A stretch of DNA of 11,087 bases. Source: Clostridiaceae bacterium (lineage in GTDB: Bacteria > Bacillota > Clostridia > Saccharofermentanales > DTU023). Every line of letters starts with the position of its first letter. Position 1 is the first letter of the stretch. Shown in pieces: positions 1-7,045 of this stretch. A program made the position numbers and the translations under genes. The DNA is taken from NCBI GenBank assembly GCA_012798865.1, contig JAAZMK010000141.1, positions 1-11,087 on the forward strand, read 5' to 3'. The notes under the pieces are model-generated. The model saw nothing but the letters and a program-made list of their open reading frames with translations, did not search any database and was not told the origin of the DNA.

Positions 1-599
1 GCAATCTCACGGATAAACAGCGATGTCGCCGCTTTATTGCGGTTGTGCACTTCATCGCCCATCTGAGCCGCTTGTGCGATCATGCTCTTAAGATCAACCG
101 GACCGTATATTTCTAACGTTTGTTTCATGACAGGATAGAGTGTTTTCTCCATCCATTTCAAATGTTTGATGACATCCTCGCCGTAAGCGCCGAAACGAAG
201 GACATTCCCCAGCCCCTCATTCATCGTACAATACGCAAAGTTGCCATACGCTTTATTCTCGATGATAAAGACCGGCATTGACGCCGTCACAACACCTGCC
301 ATCGGTCCCACTGCCTGATGATGGTGACAAGGGTCGAATTCAATCTCGCCAGAAGCGGCGAGTTTTTCCGCCTCCTCCGGATTCGCTGCAAGACCCTCAT
401 AGATCAAGCCGCCGATCACCGCGCCGCGAAGCGGTCCGGACATCTTCTCCCATGTGATAGGAGGACCGGCGTGCATGATGAGTTTCTTGTGCATACCCGG
501 AACAACGTCTTTTGCAACTCCCATCCCGACGAGTGTCGGTTGAGCGTTCTGCATGATTTCTAGTGCTTTCTTGTTGGCATCGTCAATAAAATTTGCCAT
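1..599 (-). CDS. allG: DUF1116 protein, AllG/YlbE-like subunit of oxamic transcarbamylase (partial, C-terminus off the left edge)
   Basis: This is the N-terminal 199 residues of a DUF1116 protein; E. coli YlbE (AllG) is about 420 residues, so roughly half is missing beyond the window edge. AllG works with AllF (FdrA) and AllH (YlbF) as oxamic transcarbamylase in anaerobic allantoin breakdown. The frame is open with no stops. Family landmarks are HAGPPI at residues 43-48, the CHHHQAVGPMAG stretch from 91 and TASMPV at 105-110, NEGLG at 127-131, RFGAYGED at 135-142 and MGDEVHNRN at 180-188. The His-rich CHHH segment and the glycine-rich loops look like active-site or ligand-contact regions, but that is inference. 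The ATG at 599 follows an AAGGGA ribosome site at close spacing. It is the last visible gene of the operon, about 105 bases after the small FdrA-tail ORF. Family assignment is firm; the exact substrate in this organism is inferred. Confidence 0.9.
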   Translation of the reverse strand, partial: MANFIDDANKKALEIMQNAQPTLVGMGVAKDVVPGMHKKLIMHAGPPITWEKMSGPLRGAVIGGLIYEGLAANPEEAEKLAASGEIEFDPCHHHQAVGPMAGVVTASMPVFIIENKAYGNFAYCTMNEGLGNVLRFGAYGEDVIKHLKWMEKTLYPVMKQTLEIYGPVDLKSMIAQAAQMGDEVHNRNKAATSLFIREI

Positions 600-666
600 A
601 AATCCCTTCTTTCTCTAATGGTGTCTTTCAGTACGATGACACGTTCCTGTTATTCATACTAAAAAC

Positions 667-686
667 CTGCCTGCTGCGCGCGGCAG
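667..686 (-). other. Possible weak hairpin between the FdrA-tail ORF and the DUF1116 gene
   Basis: Read on the minus strand, CTGCC and GGCAG (682-686 and 667-671 on the plus strand) can pair around a 10-base loop. The hairpin is followed by five T residues (661-665). It lies just after the stop of the 57-residue ORF and about 60 bases before the DUF1116 start. The stem is short and the T run is minimal, so this may be a weak attenuator, an RNA processing site, or nothing. The surrounding 600-704 gap holds no other gene that I can see. Confidence 0.25.
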
Positions 687-704
687 AAGCAGATTTTGTA
701 ACCT

Positions 705-878
705 CTATAACCCCTTTAGCCTCCCGAGCAGTGATGCCATTTTCTTATCACCGCCGGCAGCAGGTTTCCAATCGACATGTATTGTGTCTACGTCTTGACT
801 TCGCAATTCTTCGTAAAAAGATTCGAGCCCCATATTGATCACTTTCAAATCTTGCTTAAAAAGTTCATTGACTGACAT
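705..878 (-). CDS. Free-standing 57-residue FdrA (AllF) C-terminal-domain protein
   Basis: This short ORF runs from an ATG at 878 to a TAG at 705-707. A TAAGGAGG ribosome site sits upstream of the ATG, and its TAA is the stop codon of the preceding fdrA gene. The product contains LKVINMGLESF (residues 11-21), then IHVDWKPAAGGDKK (33-46) and LLGRL (50-54). From memory, the last ~50 residues of E. coli FdrA read LLENVAVINIGLRSF, then VVHYQWSPVAGGNKKLARLL, which matches along the whole length. The ORF therefore encodes the C-terminal tail domain of FdrA as a separate protein. It is in a different frame from fdrA (17-base offset), has its own ribosome site and sits between fdrA and the DUF1116 gene, so translational coupling is likely. 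I read it as a real split gene rather than sequencing damage, though a frameshift is not excluded. A role in assembling the FdrA/DUF1116 complex is inference. Confidence 0.85.
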   Translation of the reverse strand: MSVNELFKQDLKVINMGLESFYEELRSQDVDTIHVDWKPAAGGDKKMASLLGRLKGL

Positions 879-892
879 AGCGTTATTCCTCC

Positions 893-2446
893 TTATGCAC
901 CGATTTTATCCATGATACGACCGACGAGCCTGACAGCCTGCGCGTTGGAAGGCATGACGATGATACCCGCCCGTTCAAGAGTCGTGATCGATTGAGCGAG
1001 ATCTTGCGGATCTTTGTCTGTACCTGTCACCGAAGCGACAACAACGAGATCTTTATTCTCTGCCAACAAGCGCTCACGTGCGGCATTCACCGATTCCGCG
1101 ACAGCACCTGCCGGGTCCTCATGCGACCCGTAACCGATCACGACATCTACGAGCACCACAGCCGTTGAACCGTCGACATGCGTCTTAAAGAATTCCGTTC
1201 TCGTCAAGGGGTCGATCATGGGATGCGGTCTGCCGCGTGTAAATTCATCTTCTCCAAGATCAAGGCAAATATGCCCTTCCAAGCCGCCGAGATTTGCTAA
1301 GGCGCGATCAGGCGTGAGAGGGATATTCGAGTAGATCGGATAATTCTCTCCAAGGTATTTGATCGCTTCATCGGCGAGCGTACCGCCTGTATAAAGTGCG
1401 CGCAAGTACTTCTGATCGGCGGCAAGTGTCGACGCCGCATCAGAAACAAGCTTCTCAATTTCCTCCTCCGGCGCATCAAAGCCATCGAAATCTTCAACCT
1501 TTTCGCCGCGTAATAAAGCGACCGCTTTCCGAGCGGCATCTTCCAAGCTGACACACGGTGTGGCGCCGGCGGCGATGATGGAAGCGGCGTCTCCGCCTAT
1601 GAAATCGATGACAACAGGTTTGTCCGCTTGTTTAACCAAATCGACAATCTTTTTCTCAACGGTGGGATGTGGAGGTTTCGAGACAAGCACGATGACATCT
1701 GTTTCAGGATCCTTCAACAATGCCTCGATGCCCTGAATCATCATCAGACCGCCTATCTCTTCGCGAAGGTCGCGACCTCCCGTTCCGATCACCTGTGAAA
1801 GTCCTTCGCCGAGCTGATCGATGCGTACGGTGATCTCCTGCGTTCCTGTACCGGATGCGCCGACAAGACCGATTCGCCCCTTTGACACGACGTTGGCGAA
1901 ACAGAGAGGAACGCCGTTGATAATCGCCGTTCCGCAATCGGGACCCATCATCAAAAGACCCTTCTCGACTGCCACTTGCTTAAGCCTGAGCTCATCCTTA
2001 ATCGATACGTTGTCCGAGAACATCATGACGTGGAGTCCAGCTTTCAGGGCAGTCTCAGCCTCTTCCGCCGCATACTGACCAGGAATCGAAATCTGAACAA
2101 GGTTAGCGCCTCCAAGGTGATCGATGGCAGACCGGAGAGTTGGCGGTCGGTAATCGCCTGCCGATGCTTCCTTTTTGCGGTTGATCTGTTCATCGAACGA
2201 ATTGACAAGTTGTTCCATTGTGACGAGCTCGTCATTGAACTTCGCCGCGATGAAGAGATCATTCGGCGTGACGTCTTCGAGATTCGCATCAAACATCTTG
2301 AGATTGCGGACGAGATCCAAATTCAGCTCGGTGCCCATTCCGACAAGAACTTCTTCGACACCTTCAATAGATTTCATTTCACGCGAAATCAGCATCAAGG
2401 TTACCGAGTCGTAGTAGGCGTTTTTTCTAACGATACTTTGAATCAT
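893..2446 (-). CDS. allF: FdrA/AllF, oxamic transcarbamylase subunit (main body, 517 residues, C-terminal tail encoded separately)
   Basis: FdrA-family protein with a succinyl-CoA-synthetase-alpha-like fold. In E. coli (AllF, 555 residues) it is one of three proteins forming oxamic transcarbamylase, which phosphorolyses oxalurate to oxamate and carbamoyl phosphate. The ATG at 2446 is chosen because AAGGAGG lies just upstream and because FdrA proteins begin like MIQSIVRKNAYYDSVTLM. A longer in-frame extension to 2518 lies inside the DUF2877 gene and is rejected. Landmarks are MMFSDNV (141-147), MGPDCGT (167-173), the phosphate-loop-like VGASGTGTQE (195-204), GTGGRDL (221-227), VSKPPHPTV (255-263), LYTGGTL (351-357), GRPHPMIDP (405-413) and SVTGTDKDPQ (472-481). 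The start overlaps the DUF2877 stop by four bases (ATGA). Against E. coli it lacks the last ~50 residues, which reappear as the next ORF. Family is certain; substrate is inferred from E. coli. Confidence 0.93.
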   Translation of the reverse strand: MIQSIVRKNAYYDSVTLMLISREMKSIEGVEEVLVGMGTELNLDLVRNLKMFDANLEDVTPNDLFIAAKFNDELVTMEQLVNSFDEQINRKKEASAGDYRPPTLRSAIDHLGGANLVQISIPGQYAAEEAETALKAGLHVMMFSDNVSIKDELRLKQVAVEKGLLMMGPDCGTAIINGVPLCFANVVSKGRIGLVGASGTGTQEITVRIDQLGEGLSQVIGTGGRDLREEIGGLMMIQGIEALLKDPETDVIVLVSKPPHPTVEKKIVDLVKQADKPVVIDFIGGDAASIIAAGATPCVSLEDAARKAVALLRGEKVEDFDGFDAPEEEIEKLVSDAASTLAADQKYLRALYTGGTLADEAIKYLGENYPIYSNIPLTPDRALANLGGLEGHICLDLGEDEFTRGRPHPMIDPLTRTEFFKTHVDGSTAVVLVDVVIGYGSHEDPAGAVAESVNAARERLLAENKDLVVVASVTGTDKDPQDLAQSITTLERAGIIVMPSNAQAVRLVGRIMDKIGA

Positions 2447-3417
2447 ATGAGATCCTCCTTCTGTAAAACACACTCCTCCTGCCGTGCCCAGCGCGATATA
2501 ATCGTCTGAACACACCAAATCCCGAATAGAAAATCAGCTCCGGATGTCGCACCGAATTCCAACACGCGATCAATCGCGCGGCGAAGTTCAGGGAGATTAT
2601 GCGTTGCCAATGCTTCTAATATCTTAAGGTAGCTGTCGCTTGCCTTACCTGCCGATGCATGCCTGAGCATGGAATAGCTGACAATCGTTGTCCTTGATCT
2701 TGCAAGTTCGACGATGCTTTGCAAGAAACTCAACAAAGCTTGATCATCGTGGTGATTCCATTGGTTCATGTAGTGAAGAGAGAGAATAAAAGCCGCGAGA
2801 AAATCGTCGCATGATGGTGTCAAGCCCGGTCCAAAACCTACAAGCAGTTCAGCCTGATAAAGCGATCGCTCCCAATCCTTCGCTTCCACGGCATCAATAA
2901 ATGAACAAATATCTCCCGTAATAAAACGGGCATAGATACTTGTACAAGACGACTCCCTCGTATCGCCATCGATGAAACGAATAACAGATGAAACACCTCC
3001 GGAATCAAGTTCCAGTAACGTCTTCTTGATCATGCTGAGCGCTTCTTCGCTCGCACACGCAATTTCACCTGAAGGTGCTGAAAGTATAGGTCTCCAGACA
3101 CGCGCATGGCGCAATCTGATACGATTCTCGTTTTTCGGTATAACAAACTCCAACTGTCCGTTGTATACCACACTGTCATCCACCTCGAAAGGCCAGGCAA
3201 TATGCGCGGGCAAATCGACCGTCATTCCCATCGGCATCATATCGACATCGGTTCTGGCGATCGTCACCAATTCTTCTGCAGGCGACAATAAATTGACTGA
3301 GCCACGAAAGATTGAATGAACGCGAAAGACAATATTTTCGTGATGAAGCAATAGGTCGTGAAGATCTTGCGACATCTGCACCGCATGAATCGTTCGATCA
3401 AAACTTCCGACCATCAC
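2443..3417 (-). CDS. allH: DUF2877 protein, AllH/YlbF-like subunit of oxamic transcarbamylase
   Basis: A 324-residue DUF2877 protein, equivalent to E. coli YlbF (AllH), the third protein of oxamic transcarbamylase; predicted cytoplasmic. The family signature GFGPGLTPSCDDFL lies at residues 194-207 and the second conserved block GATSGADFLFG at 289-299. The common form of the first block is GLTPSGDD, so this copy carries Cys203 where Gly is usual. Two starts are possible: GTG at 3417, eight bases after AAGGAG, and ATG at 3414, eleven bases after it. Both overlap the stop of the regulator gene (GTGATG), so translation is almost certainly coupled to it. Its own last codons carry the ribosome site of fdrA (KEDLI then TGA). 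In E. coli this gene comes last in the fdrA-ylbE-ylbF set; here it comes first. Confidence 0.9.
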   Translation of the reverse strand: MMVGSFDRTIHAVQMSQDLHDLLLHHENIVFRVHSIFRGSVNLLSPAEELVTIARTDVDMMPMGMTVDLPAHIAWPFEVDDSVVYNGQLEFVIPKNENRIRLRHARVWRPILSAPSGEIACASEEALSMIKKTLLELDSGGVSSVIRFIDGDTRESSCTSIYARFITGDICSFIDAVEAKDWERSLYQAELLVGFGPGLTPSCDDFLAAFILSLHYMNQWNHHDDQALLSFLQSIVELARSRTTIVSYSMLRHASAGKASDSYLKILEALATHNLPELRRAIDRVLEFGATSGADFLFGIWCVQTIISRWARQEECVLQKEDLI

Positions 3418-5099
3418 TGAATAAGCTCCTTAATCCTAATCGCCAATTGTATATTAAACGCCGTTTCCGGATCACGGAGATCAATTCCATAGACATCACG
3501 GATCCTGTTGATACGATAAATGATCGTGTTATAGTGCGTAAACAAAATCTCGGACACACGTTTCAAATTACCGCCTGATGCGAAATAAACGCGCACAGTC
3601 TCGATCAGATCGCCGTGCTGCCTGTTATCGTGCTCCTCAAGCGGACTCAGAATCTCATCGGCATATGCGAGCGCCTCTTCCCTCAGAAGCGGGTGCCCCA
3701 ACACACGGAGCAATCCCAGTTCATCGTAATACAGAACAGATTTGCCTTTTTCCTGTCGACTCATCAGTATGCGAACAGTTTGCTCCGCTTGTTGTAAACT
3801 CAACGCCAAAGTTCGATACGTCTCTACACATGAACCAACACCGATATGTGCGTATTCGAGCACACCCTTCTCGTCGATACACCGAATCAACGTATCGATA
3901 AAACGCTGCAATTGAGAGTTTCTCACGTCCAAAGCGCAGTTGTTGTCAAATTGCAAGAGAAAAATAGCACGGTCACTTTTACGTGTCGCAAGAAAATATC
4001 CGTCATACTCTTGCTTCAACCGATTTGCGAGATTCAGCAGATTCGTATTCAGATTTTTTGCCATGCGGGCATTGTTGGGCGTCAGTTGGTACTGTCTGTT
4101 CTGTTCAATCATTAGGACGATACATTGGCTTGGAAGCTCGGGATGGAAAAGATAAAAGTCAGCATTCTCAAGCGCTTTACTCTGTTCATCGTGGTCATCA
4201 CTTAACAGCTGCTCCAAGAAAGTAGTCTGGTGCACATTTTCGCGTTCAACGAGCGTAATGCGGTTTAGAATATCGAGTGCGATAAGCGACGTCGCCGACT
4301 CAATGACAAATAAGTCATGGGCGCGAATGGCATTATCCGTATCCCACAAAAAGATACTGCCGTAATGCATATTGTCAAAATAGATAGGAATTACGAACCG
4401 TCTGATAGAAAGATCAGTCACGAACGATTCGCTAATTCGCATATCAGGAGCAGACGAGTGACGCCGTGTGAAAGCGTGGGCAATCACATCTTTTAAATCG
4501 TTCTCAATCATCATCTCCTTGTCATGATCGGGACAATAAAAATGAACATCGCGGAAGATATCATCACAGATAGCGACAGGTGCGCGGATGGATCGGTAAA
4601 TCTGTTCAGCGATTGCTTTCATGCCGCCATGACGCAACATGATGTTGCGCACTTTAGAGTTAAAGTCGTTGATATTCTCTAGCAATTTCGTCTGTTCGCC
4701 AATGATCCTGTTAAAAATCTCCTTAATGAGATCCCCATACGGCACAGCCTGAGGTATCCGTATGACAGGAAACGATATCTCGTTGGCAATCTTTAACACG
4801 TTGTCCGGCACCTCGCTGATATACCGTTGTGTCTTAATTCCCATTCCACAGACTTTTTTTTCCTTAAGCTGGGGAATGAGTTTCTCGAATGCCTCAATGT
4901 CATGGCTGAATGTATATGCCGTAGTCAGTAAAAATTCGCCTGGGCGAACCCAATCGATAATGTCAGGAACCTCCAAAACGTTAACGGAGACAATGCTATT
5001 CGTCAGACCGCCTCTTCCAGCCAAGACTTCTGCATCTTTCAACAAACTGACCTGGAGAATATCCTTCAATTCAATCATAAGTTTGTTTTCGTACGGCAT
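3414..5099 (-). CDS. PucR-family transcriptional regulator of the divergent catabolic operons
   Basis: A 561-residue regulator with the full PucR/CdaR layout. The N-terminal PucR ligand domain spans about residues 12-130 (LKDAEVLAGRGGL, then DWVRPGEFLLTTAY). A GAF-like segment follows at about 155-280, then a CdaR/GGDEF-like region at about 290-445. The C-terminal PucR helix-turn-helix (HTH_30) lies at about 498-556, with YFASGGNLKRVSEILFTHYN and TIIYRINRIRDVYGIDLRDP. Such proteins usually activate nitrogen-compound or purine catabolism in response to a pathway metabolite. The ATG at 5099 is preferred because GAGGTG lies six bases upstream; a GTG at 5108 is part of that ribosome site. The gene heads the transcarbamylase operon and is divergent from the molybdenum hydroxylase operon, so it probably regulates both and itself. 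Whether it activates or represses cannot be told from sequence. Confidence 0.92.
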   Translation of the reverse strand: MPYENKLMIELKDILQVSLLKDAEVLAGRGGLTNSIVSVNVLEVPDIIDWVRPGEFLLTTAYTFSHDIEAFEKLIPQLKEKKVCGMGIKTQRYISEVPDNVLKIANEISFPVIRIPQAVPYGDLIKEIFNRIIGEQTKLLENINDFNSKVRNIMLRHGGMKAIAEQIYRSIRAPVAICDDIFRDVHFYCPDHDKEMMIENDLKDVIAHAFTRRHSSAPDMRISESFVTDLSIRRFVIPIYFDNMHYGSIFLWDTDNAIRAHDLFVIESATSLIALDILNRITLVERENVHQTTFLEQLLSDDHDEQSKALENADFYLFHPELPSQCIVLMIEQNRQYQLTPNNARMAKNLNTNLLNLANRLKQEYDGYFLATRKSDRAIFLLQFDNNCALDVRNSQLQRFIDTLIRCIDEKGVLEYAHIGVGSCVETYRTLALSLQQAEQTVRILMSRQEKGKSVLYYDELGLLRVLGHPLLREEALAYADEILSPLEEHDNRQHGDLIETVRVYFASGGNLKRVSEILFTHYNTIIYRINRIRDVYGIDLRDPETAFNIQLAIRIKELIQ

Positions 5100-5159
5100 G
5101 ATTTGCACCTCATGTTCATTCTAAATAAAAAAAACGGCAAATGATTTGGTCTTCAATAA

Positions 5160-5167
5160 CAACGTTG
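5160..5167. promoter_or_regulatory. Palindrome CAACGTTG at the predicted regulator start site, operator candidate
   Basis: A perfect 8-base palindrome covers the predicted transcription start of the regulator operon. It sits within a longer imperfect inverted repeat (5155-5172, seven of nine pairs matching). Its position just downstream of the -10 would suit a repressor or autoregulatory site. An 8-base palindrome is expected about twice by chance in a gap of this size, so support comes mainly from position. Confidence 0.3.
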
Positions 5168-5172
5168 ATTTT

Positions 5173-5178
5173 ATTATA
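5173..5178 (-). promoter_or_regulatory. Extended -10 promoter for the regulator-transcarbamylase operon
   Basis: On the minus strand the sequence reads TGATATAAT, an extended -10 (TGnTATAAT) with a perfect hexamer. No good -35 lies 16-18 bases upstream, which is tolerated for extended -10 promoters. The start of transcription would fall near 5166, giving an untranslated leader of about 67 bases before the regulator ATG at 5099. Confidence 0.6.
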
Positions 5179-5499
5179 TCATAGACATGTGTGAAAATAG
5201 CACAGATATTATCCGCCGCTTAGCTATCTTCTTGCATAAAATGATTGATCCTTCAGTTTCCTTTTTAGCGATATTCCATAATTGAGACTACACGACAACA
5301 AAACGTCGCGATAAGCGTCTCGTCAAAAAGCAGCCATTTTCGCTATGCCTTCAAAAAAGTATCGTCAAAAGTCCTTGTTTAACTTGAATCGCACAAAAAT
5401 ATTGAAAGAATCGCTTCCGTATTTGTTTAGGGATACCAATTCAAGAACTAAGAAGTTAAATATCTTGTATCCAGTGACAAAGTCCATTTACCATAAACG
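5179..5499. other. AT-rich divergent intergenic region, no gene seen
   Basis: This stretch lies between the two divergent promoters and is clearly richer in A and T than the flanking genes. It carries no convincing gene: the one open frame (5345-5530, plus) has no ribosome site and a low-complexity, Lys/Arg/Ser-rich product. The most structured part is an inverted repeat, GGATAC (5431-5436) with GTATCC (5467-5472), enclosing a small AACT/AGTT hairpin (5446-5457). It could be a regulator site upstream of the hydroxylase promoter. Confidence 0.5.
5431..5472. repeat. Nested inverted repeat upstream of the hydroxylase promoter
   Basis: The arms are GGATAC at 5431-5436 and GTATCC at 5467-5472, six perfect pairs. 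With bulges the pairing extends inward through AAGA/TCTT. Inside is a second inverted repeat, AACT (5446-5449) and AGTT (5454-5457), around AAGA. The element ends about 28 bases before the extended -10 at 5500-5508. Such spacing would suit an activator site, but this is inference and the short arms could arise by chance. Confidence 0.3.
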
Positions 5500-5508
5500 T
5501 GCTAAAAT
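5500..5508 (+). promoter_or_regulatory. Extended -10 promoter candidate for the molybdenum hydroxylase operon
   Basis: The sequence TGCTAAAAT is an extended -10 element with one mismatch to TGnTATAAT. No matching -35 at 17 bases is visible, which would suit a promoter needing an activator such as the PucR protein. Transcription would begin near 5515, leaving a leader of about 115 bases before the GTG start at 5631. Confidence 0.4.
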
Positions 5509-5540
5509 TAATCATATCGTGAAATATTGATGACTAATCG

Positions 5541-5560
5541 ATCGGGATGTTGTTTCCGAT
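5541..5560 (+). other. Leader hairpin of the hydroxylase operon
   Basis: ATCGGGA (5541-5547) can pair with TTCCGAT (5554-5560), seven pairs including one G-T, around a six-base loop. It lies in the predicted leader, about 60 bases before the ribosome site, and is not followed by a T run, so it is not a terminator. Near-identical 11-base direct repeats, GATGACTAATC (5529-5539) and GATGAGTAAGC (5558-5568), flank or overlap it. The element could act at RNA level or as a protein site. Confidence 0.3.
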
Positions 5561-5630
5561 GAGTAAGCATCAATAGCAAGTGGTTCGAATTCTATCTGGA
5601 AAAGGTAGTCTTTATCGCAAGGAGGTTTCT

Positions 5631-6482
5631 GTGCTAAGTCAATTTGATTACGTCAAACCGCTTGTTCTGAATGAGGCGCTAGCCGCTCTTGCCAAGGAAG
5701 ACAATTCTTACGTACTGGCAGGAGGTACCGATCTTTTGATCATGTTGCGCCATAACCTGATCAACGCACGCCACATCATCGACATCAAAGGCATTCCGGA
5801 ACTGAATGAACTTCGTTTTGTCGAAAATGAGGGTTTAACAATCGGTGCCAATGTGGTGGTCAACACGCTCATTGATTCGGAACTCGTCAAGAACAAGTAC
5901 AAGGCATTACATGACGCAGCCTCGTGTCTCGCTTCGTTTCAATTAAGAAACAGAGCGACACTTGTCGGCAACATTTGTAATGCATCGCCCGGGGCTGATC
6001 TACCCCCCGCACTTCTCGTCTATGACGCGGTTGTCAAGATCGCGAGTGTCGACGGAGTACGCGAAATACCGCTTGTAGAGTTCTTTACGGGCGTCAAAAA
6101 AACAGTCCTGACAAAGAACGAGCTGGTCCTCTCTGTCTTCCTCCCCGACCCGGGTGAAAATGACACCAGCTGTTATCTGCGACAGACGCGCCTCAAAGGG
6201 CATGATCTCTCGACCGTTGGCGTTGCGTGCCGCCTAGACGGGAAAGGCAAAGTCGCCGTCGCCATCGGTGCCGTCGCACCCACCCCGCTCAGGCTTACCG
6301 CATTGGAAGCTGAGATTAACGAGAAAGGCATATCCGAAGAGACAATTCTGTGGGCGGCAGATGCCATCAACGAACACATTAAACCGATCTCAGACGTCCG
6401 CTCATCGGAAGCATATCGTCGCCACATGGCGTCCATTCTTATGAAACGATGCCTAGTGACATTGACAGGTAAGGAGGTATAA
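5631..6482 (+). CDS. xdhB: Molybdenum hydroxylase (xanthine dehydrogenase family) FAD-binding subunit
   Basis: A 283-residue FAD subunit of the XdhB/CoxM type, which passes electrons from the iron-sulphur clusters of its partner to the final acceptor. The N-terminal FAD domain carries AGGTDLL at residues 30-36 and ATLVGNICNASPGADLPPAL at 109-128, both FAD pyrophosphate-binding loops. The C-terminal domain ends with the family pattern DVRSSEAYRRHMA (255-267). The GTG at 5631 is chosen because AAGGAGG lies five bases upstream and the product then begins at the usual place (FDYVKPLVLNEAL). An extension to 5580 would start before that ribosome site and is rejected. It is the first gene of a three-gene operon, with its stop two bases before the next ATG. 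Length is normal. The physiological substrate is set by the large subunit and is unknown, so the xdh symbol marks family only. Confidence 0.92.
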   Translation: MLSQFDYVKPLVLNEALAALAKEDNSYVLAGGTDLLIMLRHNLINARHIIDIKGIPELNELRFVENEGLTIGANVVVNTLIDSELVKNKYKALHDAASCLASFQLRNRATLVGNICNASPGADLPPALLVYDAVVKIASVDGVREIPLVEFFTGVKKTVLTKNELVLSVFLPDPGENDTSCYLRQTRLKGHDLSTVGVACRLDGKGKVAVAIGAVAPTPLRLTALEAEINEKGISEETILWAADAINEHIKPISDVRSSEAYRRHMASILMKRCLVTLTGKEV

Positions 6483-6484
6483 AC

Positions 6485-7042
6485 ATGACAGTCGCAGAAT
6501 TGAAAAATGACGGAAAAGCTTGTGCCATGGACACGGCGCATGTCAGTTCGTCAAGAGACCTTCGTGTTGTCATTGACCTCATCGTCAACGGAGAGCGTGT
6601 CATTGAGGAAGTCGAACCGAACATGCTCTTGCTCCACTTTTTACGCGACAAGTTGAAACTGTTCGGCGCAAAAGAATCATGCGGAGAAGGCGAATGCGGC
6701 GCATGCACCGTTCTGATGAACGGTTATGCAGTTACATCGTGTCTCGTCCTCGCCGTTGAGGCAAACGGCGCGGAGATACTCACCGTGGAAGGACTTTCCA
6801 AAGGAAATGAACTTAGCATTCTCCAGCAGGAATTTATTTTCCAAGACGCGCTCCAGTGCGGTTTCTGCACGCCCGGCATGCTGATGTCGGCACGCGGACT
6901 CCTCGACAAAAACCCGAATCCGACTGATGAAGAGATTCGCGAAGCAATGGCAGGCAATCTCTGCCGTTGCACCGGATACCTTCAAATCTTTGATGCGGTC
7001 AAGCGGGCAGCCGAACGCGAGAGAGAAGAGAGAGAGGAGTAG
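6485..7042 (+). CDS. xdhC: Molybdenum hydroxylase (xanthine dehydrogenase family) [2Fe-2S] subunit
   Basis: A 185-residue small subunit carrying two [2Fe-2S] clusters. The plant-ferredoxin-type cluster uses Cys66, Cys71, Cys74 and Cys86 (CGEGECGAC and a later SCLV). The C-terminal four-helix cluster, nearest the molybdenum cofactor, uses Cys125, Cys128, Cys160 and Cys162 (CGFCTPGM and CRCTGY). All eight ligands are present. Clusters relay electrons from the molybdopterin subunit to FAD. The ATG at 6485 follows AAGGAGG, which also forms the last codons of the FAD gene. This start leaves about 25 residues before the ferredoxin fold, longer than usual (most begin near the LRVVIDLIVNGERV equivalent). 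An internal Met15 start would trim this but lacks as good a ribosome site. The C-terminus is a charged Glu/Arg run. Family certain, substrate unknown. Confidence 0.94.
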   Translation: MTVAELKNDGKACAMDTAHVSSSRDLRVVIDLIVNGERVIEEVEPNMLLLHFLRDKLKLFGAKESCGEGECGACTVLMNGYAVTSCLVLAVEANGAEILTVEGLSKGNELSILQQEFIFQDALQCGFCTPGMLMSARGLLDKNPNPTDEEIREAMAGNLCRCTGYLQIFDAVKRAAEREREEREE

Positions 7043-7045
7043 GTC

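Noticed and set aside
318..563. Plus-strand open frame opposite the DUF1116 gene
   Set aside because: It is antisense to a clearly conserved coding region, with no ribosome site and no family resemblance.
2447..2518. 24-residue N-terminal extension of FdrA
   Set aside because: It lies within the DUF2877 coding region. The ATG at 2446 has an ideal AAGGAGG site and matches the known N-terminus of FdrA proteins.
5140..5155. TTTGGTCTT segment compared with the Bacillus subtilis PucR box (TTGGTTAA core)
   Set aside because: Only the TTGGT core agrees; flanking positions do not, so it is not reported as a PucR box.
5345..5530. 61-residue open frame on the plus strand in the divergent gap
   Set aside because: It has no ribosome site, an AT-rich low-complexity Lys/Arg/Ser composition and no recognisable motif. 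It also overlaps the predicted hydroxylase promoter at 5500-5508.
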